The notes beneath the pieces were generated by a model. It had not been told where the DNA came from. It saw only the letters and a list, made by a program, of their open reading frames with translations, and made no database searches. Below, in pieces: positions 24,641 through 32,905 of a DNA stretch of 54,742 nucleotides. A program made the translations under genes and the position numbers. How positions within the stretch are numbered: position 1 is the first letter of the stretch; each line of letters begins with the position of its first letter. The stretch is from Actinomycetes bacterium (lineage in GTDB: Bacteria; Actinomycetota; Acidimicrobiia; Acidimicrobiales; Palsa-688). The DNA lies in assembly GCA_021808425.1 (NCBI GenBank), contig JAKBBS010000001.1, positions 1-54,742 of the forward strand, given 5' to 3'.

Positions 24641-24951
24641 ATCTTGGCTCCCTGGCCAACCAGAAAGTCGACGATCCGCGGGGCGCCGCTGATAAGTATC
24701 GCCGCCAAACCGGAGACCAGCACACCTTTGCGCCCGTTGTAGGCCTGCTGGTAGTTCTGGGAGAAGTGCCCGAAAGCCCACATGACTGCTCCAATCAAGA
24801 CACCTGCCATCGCCGCCATCAGCGCCCAACCCCCGAGCCCATTGGTCAGGTTCTGCAAAACCGTCGCACCTGGAAGGTCCGAGATGTTGGGGGCGAGCGT
24901 CAAGCCGGGCGTGAGCGAAGCCGCCATTGGAAGCGATGAAGCCAGGAACAT
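24637..24951 (-). CDS. Small two-helix membrane protein, DUF6112/VirB2-like
   Basis: A 104-residue protein with an N-terminal hydrophobic or signal-like segment, a central helix GWALMAAMAGVLIGAVMWAFG, a polar loop QNYQQAYNGRKG, and a second helix VLVSGLAAILISGAPRIVDFLVG. Size, two-helix layout and position just before the VirB6-like gene fit the DUF6112 family, which resembles VirB2/TrbC pilins. The start is firm: GGAGG lies 6 nt before the ATG. It is the first gene of the module's minus-strand operon and so lies beside the AT-rich promoter region. A pilin role is an inference. Confidence 0.78.
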   Translation of the reverse strand: MFLASSLPMAASLTPGLTLAPNISDLPGATVLQNLTNGLGGWALMAAMAGVLIGAVMWAFGHFSQNYQQAYNGRKGVLVSGLAAILISGAPRIVDFLVGQGAKI

Positions 24952-25107
24952 TGTTGACCTCCATGCGTTGTTAGCCTTACCACCTAGAGTATTTCATAAT
25001 ATTTCTTAAGTTTCAAGCTATTTTTAGTGCTCTCCAAATCAAGGTGCACCGCTGAGGTGTCGAGATCGCTACTTGTATTATTATGAAACATATTGAAAAA
25101 TGCTGAT
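24952..25107. promoter_or_regulatory. AT-rich divergent region of the conjugation module; candidate oriT and operator
   Basis: About 155 bp between the pilin-like gene and the relaxase. The stretches 24990-25025 and 25070-25107 are mostly A/T, in sharp contrast to the G+C-rich surroundings. A 10-bp inverted repeat TTTCATAATA (24992-25001) and TATTATGAAA (25079-25088) brackets the centre. TATTAT at 25079-25084 could serve as a -10 box for the relaxase. Position next to a MobF gene, AT-richness and inverted repeats are all expected for an origin of transfer, but a nic site cannot be identified by eye. Confidence 0.45.
24992..25088. repeat. 10-bp inverted repeat flanking the module's promoter centre
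   Basis: TTTCATAATA at 24992-25001 is exactly complementary, in inverted order, to TATTATGAAA at 25079-25088. The arms are 77 bp apart, so they are more likely two copies of a protein-binding site than one hairpin. Confidence 0.6.
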
Positions 25108-27300
25108 ATGCTCTTTGTGCGATCAGCCAGTTCCCGATCTGTTCAGTACTTCTTCGACGGTCGAGATCCGGGACGCTGGAGCCACGGGGCCGGTGAACTG
25201 CTCGGACTTCAAGGGCCTGTCGATCCAGACGATCTGCGTATGGTCCTCGGCGGCCGGGATCCCCGCACATCGCAGTTTCTGCCGCAGCGAGCCACCGTCC
25301 GGCGGCGCGACGGTTGGGATCTAATCTGGAGTGCGCCGAAATCGTTCTCCCTGCTCGCCGCTACCGGACCCTCTGAGGGAAACGTCGCTCTCGACGCTCA
25401 TGAAAGCGCCGTGAAATCGCTTTGCGACCACATAGGGAAAGAGCTCACAACCTGGCGTAGCAGCGCCTCCGGCGGACCCTCTCATTGCGACGGGCTGATC
25501 AGCGCCGCATTCACCCACCGCTTCAATGCGGCAGGCGAACCTCATCTCCACACCCACCTTCTTGTCGCCAACCTGTCGATGTCCGACGGTCGTTGGTCGG
25601 CTGTCCGCCCTGACAGTTGGTTCATCGATCGGCGATCACTTTCGGCGCTTTACCACCTGGAGCTTCGCTATCAGACGGCAGAACGCGGCTGGGACGTTGC
25701 GTGGCGTCTGCGCTCGGACGGTCTGGCCGACCTCGCCGACATCCCCCGTGAGGCAGTTCGATGCGCAAGCACACAGAGCAGGGCGGTCGCCGCGCTCGGC
25801 CCCTATGAAGCAAGGAAGCAGGCGATCGCGACGGGATGGACCGCAAAAAACACGCCCGGGCGTGCGCAAGCCGCAGCCGTCACCACAGCGGCGTCGCTGA
25901 CAGGCGCGGCGATCCCTGGCGCGGGGGACTTAGCCGGAACCCACGGTCGCGGTCGACCTGGGGGCACCAACACAGTCGGCAACCTCGACAGCGAACGCCT
26001 GGTAAAGGCAGTCGAAACCAGGCTCGCCACCAAACGATCCGACTTCCGTCGCGGCGATGTGGTCGTCTGTCTAGCGGAATGCCATCCGGGAGGGGCAAGC
26101 GTCGAGGAAACCCTTGCTTGGACTAAGCGGTTCTGCGACGCGAGCCATGCGGTGGTGTCCCCAACCTCGCGACCGCGATGGTCGACTTCGCTGTCAGTTG
26201 ACGCCGACAAACGGCTCGTACGCGCGATCGATGCGGGCTGGGATATCCACCCCTATACCGGCGTTGGCGACCCCGTCATCCGACTAGTCTGCCCTCCGGG
26301 TCAAAGTCGCCTCATCGACCACGCCGATCTGATCGACGGGTACCGTCAAAGAGTCGAGGCCGACGGTCGGCGACTCGTTGTCAACACGAACTCTCTTTTG
26401 GCAGCACAACGCTGGGAGGTACTGACATCGGTATCGCCGACAAAGTCGGGAGCGAACTTCGATGTCATGGTGGTCGACCAAGCCGACAGGCGCAGCACAG
26501 CCGAGCTGCTCGTCCTCGCCGGAGAGGCTCGCAACCGTCGAGCTCAGCTGATTCTAGTCGAGGGGGGTACGCTGCCGAGGCTGAGCAGTCCCGCGTCGCG
26601 TGGCCTGGACGAGTCGACAGCCCTTCGCCTGGACCTACCCCGCGGAGCGCCGTGGAGCAGCGCCCCTGCCGAGACGACGGAGCTGACTCGCGCTTCGCCA
26701 AGAGACTGCCAACGAAGCGGCCGCGACTGCGCCGAGGAAATCCTCGGCCACTGGAAGCGACTGTCGGACCTAGGGGTGAACCCGGTCATGGTCGGGCTCG
26801 GTCTAGAAGAAGCCGAAAGTCTGAACAGGGCCGCGCGGACCCTCTTGTCCTCTGCGTCTGGCCGGGAAGAGGAGCCACCCGGCGGACGTCGCAGCGCGAC
26901 GACGTTCCAGTTCCACGAGGATCTTCGAGTCGTGATGCTTTCCAGCCGGTTACGTGAAGTTCCCTACGGCACCCGAGGCACCGTCGTGTCAGGGCCTGGC
27001 GGTGACGAGCGGACATGGGTTCTCTGGGACGGCTTCAACACTGCACTGCAGTTGAACAAAGCCGACCGGTCCCGGCTCGGCTGCGGTTACGCGGTCACGC
27101 CCGGCGTCGCCTCACGAACGACCGGGAAGCTGCTGATGCTGGGACCCCGCGACGCAGTGCCCGCTCTCAGGGATCGGGTTCTAGAGTGGGTGAGGCCCCG
27201 AGGCGATATAGCGTTGGGCCATGAGATCAACCGAGGCATGATCCGTGACGCGAGGGGTGGGATCGGTCTCGATCAGAATGCCCGTGCACTCGGGCGCTGA
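25108..27300 (+). CDS. MobF-family (TrwC-like) relaxase with degenerate helicase half
   Basis: A 730-residue conjugative relaxase homologue. The N-terminal TrwC domain (about residues 1-230) is well preserved: SVQYFFDGR with the candidate nucleophile Tyr14, GGRDPRTSQFLP, WSAPKSFSLLAA, the metal-binding triad His146-x-His148-x-His150 in EPHLHTHLLVANL, and a following DGRWS. The C-terminal half aligns by order with the RecD-like helicase of MobF proteins, but the motifs are lost: CPPGQSRL stands where the P-loop should be, VVDQADRR replaces VVDEA, and YAVTPGVASR replaces the YAxTxHxAQG motif. It is also shorter than typical members. The ATG at 25108 is chosen; a TTG at 25093 is possible. Cleavage may be functional but unwinding is unlikely. 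Confidence 0.88.
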   Translation: MLFVRSASSRSVQYFFDGRDPGRWSHGAGELLGLQGPVDPDDLRMVLGGRDPRTSQFLPQRATVRRRDGWDLIWSAPKSFSLLAATGPSEGNVALDAHESAVKSLCDHIGKELTTWRSSASGGPSHCDGLISAAFTHRFNAAGEPHLHTHLLVANLSMSDGRWSAVRPDSWFIDRRSLSALYHLELRYQTAERGWDVAWRLRSDGLADLADIPREAVRCASTQSRAVAALGPYEARKQAIATGWTAKNTPGRAQAAAVTTAASLTGAAIPGAGDLAGTHGRGRPGGTNTVGNLDSERLVKAVETRLATKRSDFRRGDVVVCLAECHPGGASVEETLAWTKRFCDASHAVVSPTSRPRWSTSLSVDADKRLVRAIDAGWDIHPYTGVGDPVIRLVCPPGQSRLIDHADLIDGYRQRVEADGRRLVVNTNSLLAAQRWEVLTSVSPTKSGANFDVMVVDQADRRSTAELLVLAGEARNRRAQLILVEGGTLPRLSSPASRGLDESTALRLDLPRGAPWSSAPAETTELTRASPRDCQRSGRDCAEEILGHWKRLSDLGVNPVMVGLGLEEAESLNRAARTLLSSASGREEEPPGGRRSATTFQFHEDLRVVMLSSRLREVPYGTRGTVVSGPGGDERTWVLWDGFNTALQLNKADRSRLGCGYAVTPGVASRTTGKLLMLGPRDAVPALRDRVLEWVRPRGDIALGHEINRGMIRDARGGIGLDQNARALGR

Positions 27301-27311
27301 CGGGTAACTCG

Positions 27312-28418
27312 GTGGGCAGGCGACCGCGATGGGCGTGGCCCGCTCTTCGAGCGGCCATCGGACTCGTCGCAGTGGGTGTCGGAGCGTGGGCGATATCGGG
27401 CAAGACGGGTGAGCTCGCCGGCATATCCGGCTACCTGAGTCACTTCAGGTGGTGGTGGATGCTTCTAGCGGTGGCCGGAGAGATCGGATCCTTCGCAGCC
27501 CTCTCCTCCCTGCAACGCCGCCTGCTTCGCGCCGGGAAAATTGAGATCGGGGCAGGCACGATGATGGGAATAACCCTCGCCGGCTCGTCGATCCAATCGT
27601 CGTTCCCCGGGGGTACCGTCATCTATCTGGCCTACCTGTTCCGCCAGTTTCGTAGGCACGGCGCAACCGATGTCCTGTCAGGTTGGGTCCTCGTCGCATT
27701 CAACATGCTCACGTTTCTCGCGTTGACTACGTTGTCGCTCGTAGGGCTCGCCGTCGCGGCTTCGAGCGGGAGCTCGTACGACCTAGTCGAGGCGATCCTC
27801 GGGATCATCGTCGTCGCAATAGTCCTGGTCGTGGCCTTCGTAGAGCGACGCAGGTTGCTCCGCCATCTTGTGAGCCTCGTGGCGCTCTCGCAAAGAGCTC
27901 TCCGCCGGCGCCGATCCGCCAGGTCCCCTGACGATGTCGTGAGCGGGTGGATCGCGGAGCTTTCCGCGGTCAATCCCTCGCGCAAGCAATGGGTCCGCGC
28001 TGCGGTCATGGCCGCCTGCAACTGGCTGGCCGACCTGTCATGTCTCGTGTTGTCGTTCTACGCTGTCGGAGTTGGTGTCCCGTGGAGAGGGCTCCTCCTC
28101 GCCTATGCGGCCGGCCAGCTCGCCTCCAACTTGCCGGTAACCCCCGGCGGCCTCGGTGCAGTCGAGGGAAGCCTTACCGTGGCCCTTGTCACTTTCGGGG
28201 GGGCAGAGGAATCCACCGTCGCTGCCGTCCTGCTTTACAGGCTCGTCTCCTATTGGCTCATGCTCGCCGTAGGTTGGGTCGCCTGGGCCACTTTGGCGGT
28301 CGCTTCGAAGAGAGCCCCTTCAGAATTACAGGACCGCCCGGGCGCCGCAGGCCCGAACCCCGAAGTCGGATCCGAGGCGGGAGGCCTGGCATTGAACGAA
28401 CTCGAGTCGTCGCCATGA
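27312..28418 (+). CDS. YbhN/UPF0104 (lysylphosphatidylglycerol synthase-type TM) membrane protein
   Basis: A 368-residue polytopic protein with about eight helices. It has the family signatures LAGSSIQSSFPGGT in the middle and NLPVTPGGLGAVEGSLTVALVTFG near the C-terminus, separated by a basic cytoplasmic loop. These match the membrane domain of MprF and the YbhN/UPF0104 family, implicated in lipid flipping or transport. The aminoacyl-transferase domain of full MprF is absent. The GTG start is 11 bp after the relaxase stop, so transcription might run through from the module. Its own stop overlaps the lipoprotein start (ATGA). Confidence 0.87.
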   Translation: MGRRPRWAWPALRAAIGLVAVGVGAWAISGKTGELAGISGYLSHFRWWWMLLAVAGEIGSFAALSSLQRRLLRAGKIEIGAGTMMGITLAGSSIQSSFPGGTVIYLAYLFRQFRRHGATDVLSGWVLVAFNMLTFLALTTLSLVGLAVAASSGSSYDLVEAILGIIVVAIVLVVAFVERRRLLRHLVSLVALSQRALRRRRSARSPDDVVSGWIAELSAVNPSRKQWVRAAVMAACNWLADLSCLVLSFYAVGVGVPWRGLLLAYAAGQLASNLPVTPGGLGAVEGSLTVALVTFGGAEESTVAAVLLYRLVSYWLMLAVGWVAWATLAVASKRAPSELQDRPGAAGPNPEVGSEAGGLALNELESSP

Positions 28419-28855
28419 GAACCGTGCTCGCCTTCGTCAAGCCTCGCGTCGCTTTAGCAGCGGTGCTCGTACTAACTGTCATGGGTCTCGCCGGATGTTC
28501 CTCGAGCCCGAAACTGTCGAATGCCTCGGTGTCAGTCTGCTTCCGGGCGATACCGGTCGGTCGCTCCTCCCTCCACAGTAACGACGTCAGGCTCGTCGGG
28601 GTGCACGAGCTTCCTCTCGGTTCCGTCCGGCTGCCACTGTCGTCAGCAGAAAAGGGTGCCCTTACCGCCGATAAGGACACCGCAATCTGCGCCTTGGCGT
28701 TCCAGGGGGACTTTAAGGCCGGCCAGGTCGAGCTCGCACCGCTGACGCAGGCAGGAAGGTTCGCCGTCGTCCTAGTCTCAGCAAAGAGCCTCCACGTGGT
28801 CGCGTCGGTCGTTCTTTCGCACATCCCGAGAGGTTTTGGCGGCCGGGGACTCTAG
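28415..28855 (+). CDS. Small lipoprotein of unknown function
   Basis: A 146-residue protein with a clear lipoprotein signal: positively charged n-region, VALAAVLVLTVMGLAGC with lipobox LAGC, then SSSPKLSNASVS. The mature part is short and appears beta-rich, with two further Cys residues (SVCFRA and AICALAFQ) that could pair. The ATG overlaps the YbhN stop, so the two are co-translated and may work together at the membrane. I do not recognise the domain. The end converges on the sigma factor gene after 64 bp in which I see no terminator. Confidence 0.75.
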   Translation: MRTVLAFVKPRVALAAVLVLTVMGLAGCSSSPKLSNASVSVCFRAIPVGRSSLHSNDVRLVGVHELPLGSVRLPLSSAEKGALTADKDTAICALAFQGDFKAGQVELAPLTQAGRFAVVLVSAKSLHVVASVVLSHIPRGFGGRGL

Positions 28856-28919
28856 TTGGGTCGGCAAGCTCTGAGCGGTCGAGAGATCCTGACTGGGGTT
28901 GACAAGAATCGAAAGGCCG

Positions 28920-29855
<936 letters not shown>

Positions 29856-29895
29856 TCGTCCTCGTCTTTCCCGAGTACCCTGGGCGGGTGCACAA

Positions 29896-29915
29896 GGCCG
29901 GCTTCGAAGCCTGCC
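29896..29915. promoter_or_regulatory. 20-bp near-perfect palindrome, candidate MarR operator
   Basis: GGCcGGCTTCGAAGCCtGCC (one mismatched pair, shown in lower case) lies in the 83-bp region between the divergent sigma and marR genes, 23 bp before the marR ATG. MarR dimers bind 16-20 bp palindromes in exactly this position, so autorepression and control of the sigma gene are plausible. Confidence 0.5.
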
Positions 29916-29938
29916 AGGGAATGAATTCTACCTGACAG

Positions 29939-30529
29939 ATGTCTCCAAGTGAAGTGGTCTCTTCTAGTCGCACCAGCCGCGCTCCGACCGACGACAATTC
30001 GTCAAAGCTGACAGCACCCGGCGTGACCGCCGGAGCAGCGACCGGTCATGGTGCGCTCGGGACGCGCTGGCTCTCCGATGAGGAGCAAGTCATCTGGAGG
30101 CGGCTCCTACGTGCGGAGTCGGAGATCCACTACCTTCTCGACCGAGATTTGAGAGAATCCCACCAGCTCACTCTCGGCGGGTATGCCGTGCTCGTGCACC
30201 TCGGGGACGCCGGCCCCGAGGGATTGCGCATGTCTGACCTTGCCGACCTTCTTCGGCTTTCCCGGAGCGGTCTGACCAGACGCGTGACTGCGCTCGTAAG
30301 GAGCGGACTGGTCGCAAGGCGGTCGTGCCCGGTCGACCGGCGCGGGACGTTCGCGTCGCTCACTGCAACTGGGAGGGCCTTGCTCACCGAGGCCGCTCCG
30401 ACCCACGTGGAAGGTGTCCGCCACTACATCATCGACCCTCTCGGCGACCTGAACCTCCTCGACGCCGGGTTGAGCCGGGTGGAGTCTGCCCTCCGCTACG
30501 GCTCAGAGCGGATCGAGGGGCGCCCGTGA
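29939..30529 (+). CDS. MarR family transcriptional regulator
   Basis: A 196-residue winged-helix regulator. After a ~40-residue Ser/Thr/Ala-rich N-terminal extension, the MarR core starts at WLSDEEQVIWRRLL. It contains TLGGYAVLVHLGDAGPEGLRMSDLADLLRLSRSGLTRRVTALV (helix-turn-helix) and the wing RRSCPVDRRGTFASLTATGRALL with the conserved D-R-R-G. The ligand is unknown; MarR proteins sense phenolics, oxidants or lipids. The start at 29939 could be internal, since the core begins near codon 40. The palindrome just upstream suggests autoregulation. Confidence 0.88.
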   Translation: MSPSEVVSSSRTSRAPTDDNSSKLTAPGVTAGAATGHGALGTRWLSDEEQVIWRRLLRAESEIHYLLDRDLRESHQLTLGGYAVLVHLGDAGPEGLRMSDLADLLRLSRSGLTRRVTALVRSGLVARRSCPVDRRGTFASLTATGRALLTEAAPTHVEGVRHYIIDPLGDLNLLDAGLSRVESALRYGSERIEGRP

Positions 30530-30605
30530 CCCTTGGCTTCCTGATGGACCGAACACAACGAGCAGCCCGAAATGAGGCACGAGGCGCAAGTAAGAGCGTC
30601 AGCGC

Positions 30606-32828
30606 CTAACGAAAGTCGAGGCGTACCGGCATTTCTTCGCTGTAGACAACTGCGAGGCTCTGCGTCGCCCGAGTGAACGCCACGTAGAGGCCGCGCAGTC
30701 CCTGAAGGCTCTCCGCTGCCACTCTTGCGGGTTCGACGACTAGGACCGAATCGAACTCGAGTCCCTTCGCGTCATCCACGGAAAGCACCGTGATCGAACG
30801 GTCGAGCGCCTCTCTTCCCGCCACGCCGAAAACGATACCGGCGTCGCTCATTGCGCCAGATACGGCCGCAATGATGCTGGGTGCAGTTATCACAGCGAGG
30901 GTCCCCTCCCACGCCTCGGGCGTCGCCAAGACGCCACCGCCGAGAGGGGAAGCTTCGCCCGGTAAGCCGTCTGCTCCGCCTGCCGCCGTCCGGGCGACGA
31001 GCTCGGAGATCTCGTCGCCGAGCGCGCCGACGAAACGTTCGAGAAGCTCCCCGATTCCGCGTGCGCCATTCGCTCGGAGCACCCTTGGGCGACGCCCCGA
31101 CGACCGGACCGATTCAGGCGGCCTCATCGACGGGTCCACCGCCCGAAGAACCTGGGCAGCGACGTCCATTATCTCGCTCGGCGTCCGGTAGTTGACCGAA
31201 AGCTCCAGGAGCTTCCACTCCCGGCGCGGCGCGAGGTTGGCCACGACTTCACCCCAGGACGCCGGGACGACCGCCCCGGTCGCCTGGGCAATATCGCCGA
31301 CCAAGGTCATCGACGCAGAAAGCGAGCGCCGTGCGATCATCCGAAGCTGCATAGGTGAAAGGTCCTGCGCTTCGTCAACTACGACATGCCCGTAGGAGCG
31401 CTGCGCTCCCGCCGGGTCAGCCGCTCCCACGTGGCGCGCACCGAGGAGTGCCAACGCTTCGTCGAGGAGGGCGACATCCGACTCCGTCCAACGTGCCGCT
31501 TCGAGGGATTCGCCGCGGTCGCGCAGAAGCAGCGCCTTTTCCTCCTCGCCGAGAAGGCTACCAGCCGCGAGGTCCACGAGGGCTTTCGCCCCGTACAGGT
31601 CGCGTAGGAACTGCTCAGGGCTCAGGAGGGGCCAGATCCGTTCGAGCGCTTCGGCTACCTCGGGTATGCGTCTGAGGGCGCGTCCGAGCTCCGCTGGATG
31701 CACCGTAGGCGTTTCGGGTGTGGATTCCCGGTCGTCGACGAGTTGGGTCGCCAGGTAGCGCCACAGGTAAGCCTCCACGATCCGTCGACGAGCGTTGTGG
31801 GTCCCCGGCCTGCGCCTGGCGGCCGCAACGATCTGCTCCGAGACGGCCACGCTCAACCGGAGTGTCCTCCCCCCGTAAGGGATCCGGACGTCGCGGCGTA
31901 GCGGCCTCTCCCGTCCGCTTACAGCGCGCGCCAGAACCTTCGCCATTCGGGCGTCGCCTTTCAGCTTCGCTACCACAACGTTCTCCTTCAAGCTTGTCGC
32001 AGCCACGGCCGTCGACGCGTACAAGCCGTTGACCGTCGACATCTCGACGCCCGTCTCGTCGAGGGAGGGAAGTACATGCTCGATGTACCTGAGGAAGGTC
32101 CGGTTGGGACCGACCACCAGAACGCCCTGCTTTTCGAGGGGAAACCGGTGCGTGTAGAGGAGGTACGCGGCCCTGTGGAGGGCGACCGCCGTCTTACCTG
32201 TTCCAGGACCCCCCTGAACCACGATCACACCCGGCAGCGGCGCCCTGATGATCTCGTCCTGCTCGCCTTGGACCGTCGCGACGATGTCACGCATCCGTCC
32301 CGAGCGGGACCGTCCCAGGCTCGCAAAGAGCACCTGGCGGCCTTCAAGGCCCAGCGACCGACCGACGGCGTCGCCTGCGCTATCGAACAGCTCGTCTTCG
32401 AGGTCGAGCACGCGCGAACCGTTGCAGAGCAGATGGCGACGCCTCGATAGGCCCATCGGATGTGCACCGGTGGCCCGGTAGAAAGGCTCCGCGACAGGGG
32501 CACGCCAGTCGACGACGAGCGGTTCCTGGTCGATACCCGATACACCGAGACGGCCTATATGGAACGACTCGAGACCGTGGTCGCTCGGAGCGCTACCTGC
32601 GTTGTCGATACGTCCGAACACGAGAGATTCCGTCCCGATAAAAAGGTGCTCCAAGCGGCTCAGTCCGCTTCGAACCCGCACGTCGCGTTCGGTTACCGCC
32701 TGAAACCCGCTGCTCTTGTCCGAGAAGGCTTCGCGTAGCATCGACTGGGTCGCGTCACGCATCGCCGAAAGCCTGGCGTATGCCAGGTCCACGTACTCCT
32801 GCTCTGAGTGGACGTCGGGGTGCGCCAT
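30606..32828 (-). CDS. helD: HelD/HelR-type RNA polymerase recycling ATPase
   Basis: A 740-residue UvrD-like superfamily 1 ATPase of the HelD family. It starts with a helical N-terminal arm (EQEYVDLAYARLSAMRD), then a domain with LVFGRID and GRLGVSG...PLVVDWRAPVAEPFYRAT, Walker A GGPGTGKTAVALHRAAYLLYT, Walker B VVVDEAQDLSPMQLRM, LVGDIAQATG (motif III), LSVNYRT (motif IV) and the final VAFTRATQSLAVVY (motif VI). HelD proteins pry stalled RNA polymerase off DNA and in some actinobacteria give rifampicin tolerance. I looked for a rifampicin-associated element upstream of 32828 and saw none. It converges on marR and diverges from hemE. Confidence 0.93.
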   Translation of the reverse strand: MAHPDVHSEQEYVDLAYARLSAMRDATQSMLREAFSDKSSGFQAVTERDVRVRSGLSRLEHLFIGTESLVFGRIDNAGSAPSDHGLESFHIGRLGVSGIDQEPLVVDWRAPVAEPFYRATGAHPMGLSRRRHLLCNGSRVLDLEDELFDSAGDAVGRSLGLEGRQVLFASLGRSRSGRMRDIVATVQGEQDEIIRAPLPGVIVVQGGPGTGKTAVALHRAAYLLYTHRFPLEKQGVLVVGPNRTFLRYIEHVLPSLDETGVEMSTVNGLYASTAVAATSLKENVVVAKLKGDARMAKVLARAVSGRERPLRRDVRIPYGGRTLRLSVAVSEQIVAAARRRPGTHNARRRIVEAYLWRYLATQLVDDRESTPETPTVHPAELGRALRRIPEVAEALERIWPLLSPEQFLRDLYGAKALVDLAAGSLLGEEEKALLLRDRGESLEAARWTESDVALLDEALALLGARHVGAADPAGAQRSYGHVVVDEAQDLSPMQLRMIARRSLSASMTLVGDIAQATGAVVPASWGEVVANLAPRREWKLLELSVNYRTPSEIMDVAAQVLRAVDPSMRPPESVRSSGRRPRVLRANGARGIGELLERFVGALGDEISELVARTAAGGADGLPGEASPLGGGVLATPEAWEGTLAVITAPSIIAAVSGAMSDAGIVFGVAGREALDRSITVLSVDDAKGLEFDSVLVVEPARVAAESLQGLRGLYVAFTRATQSLAVVYSEEMPVRLDFR

Positions 32829-32892
32829 AAGGGAACAACCACTTTGCGTGGTGACGGCCGCCTTTGCAAGCCACGCATCCGTCCGAGGCGGG

Positions 32893-32898
32893 TAGCGT
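32893..32898 (+). promoter_or_regulatory. -10 box (TAGCGT) for leaderless hemE
   Basis: TAGCGT, 7 nt, then the GTG at 32906. No Shine-Dalgarno sequence. It selects this GTG over the longer open frame starting at 32864. Confidence 0.6.
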
Positions 32899-32905
32899 CA
32901 CTACC

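Larger units (their letters stand above)
19392..27300. mobile_element. Compact chromosomal conjugation (type IV secretion) module
   Basis: Six genes form the module. Five on the minus strand run DUF6112-like, VirB6-like, SCO6880, VirB4 ATPase and VirD4-type coupling protein, with overlaps or gaps under 15 bp. A divergent MobF relaxase lies on the plus strand, separated by about 155 bp of AT-rich DNA. The block sits between the LigD-polymerase gene and a YbhN-type gene, with only 39 and 11 bp of flank. I find no integrase, excisionase, replication protein, VirB8/VirB10 homologue, wall hydrolase or tRNA attachment site. It is therefore either the core of a larger decayed element or a domesticated transfer or secretion machine. 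Boundaries are those of the recognisable genes, not proven element ends. Confidence 0.75.

Noticed and set aside
32829..32905. Possible rifampicin-associated element upstream of helD
   Set aside because: I looked for the known inverted-repeat element and found only short GC-rich similarity (TGCAAGCC), not the full palindrome.
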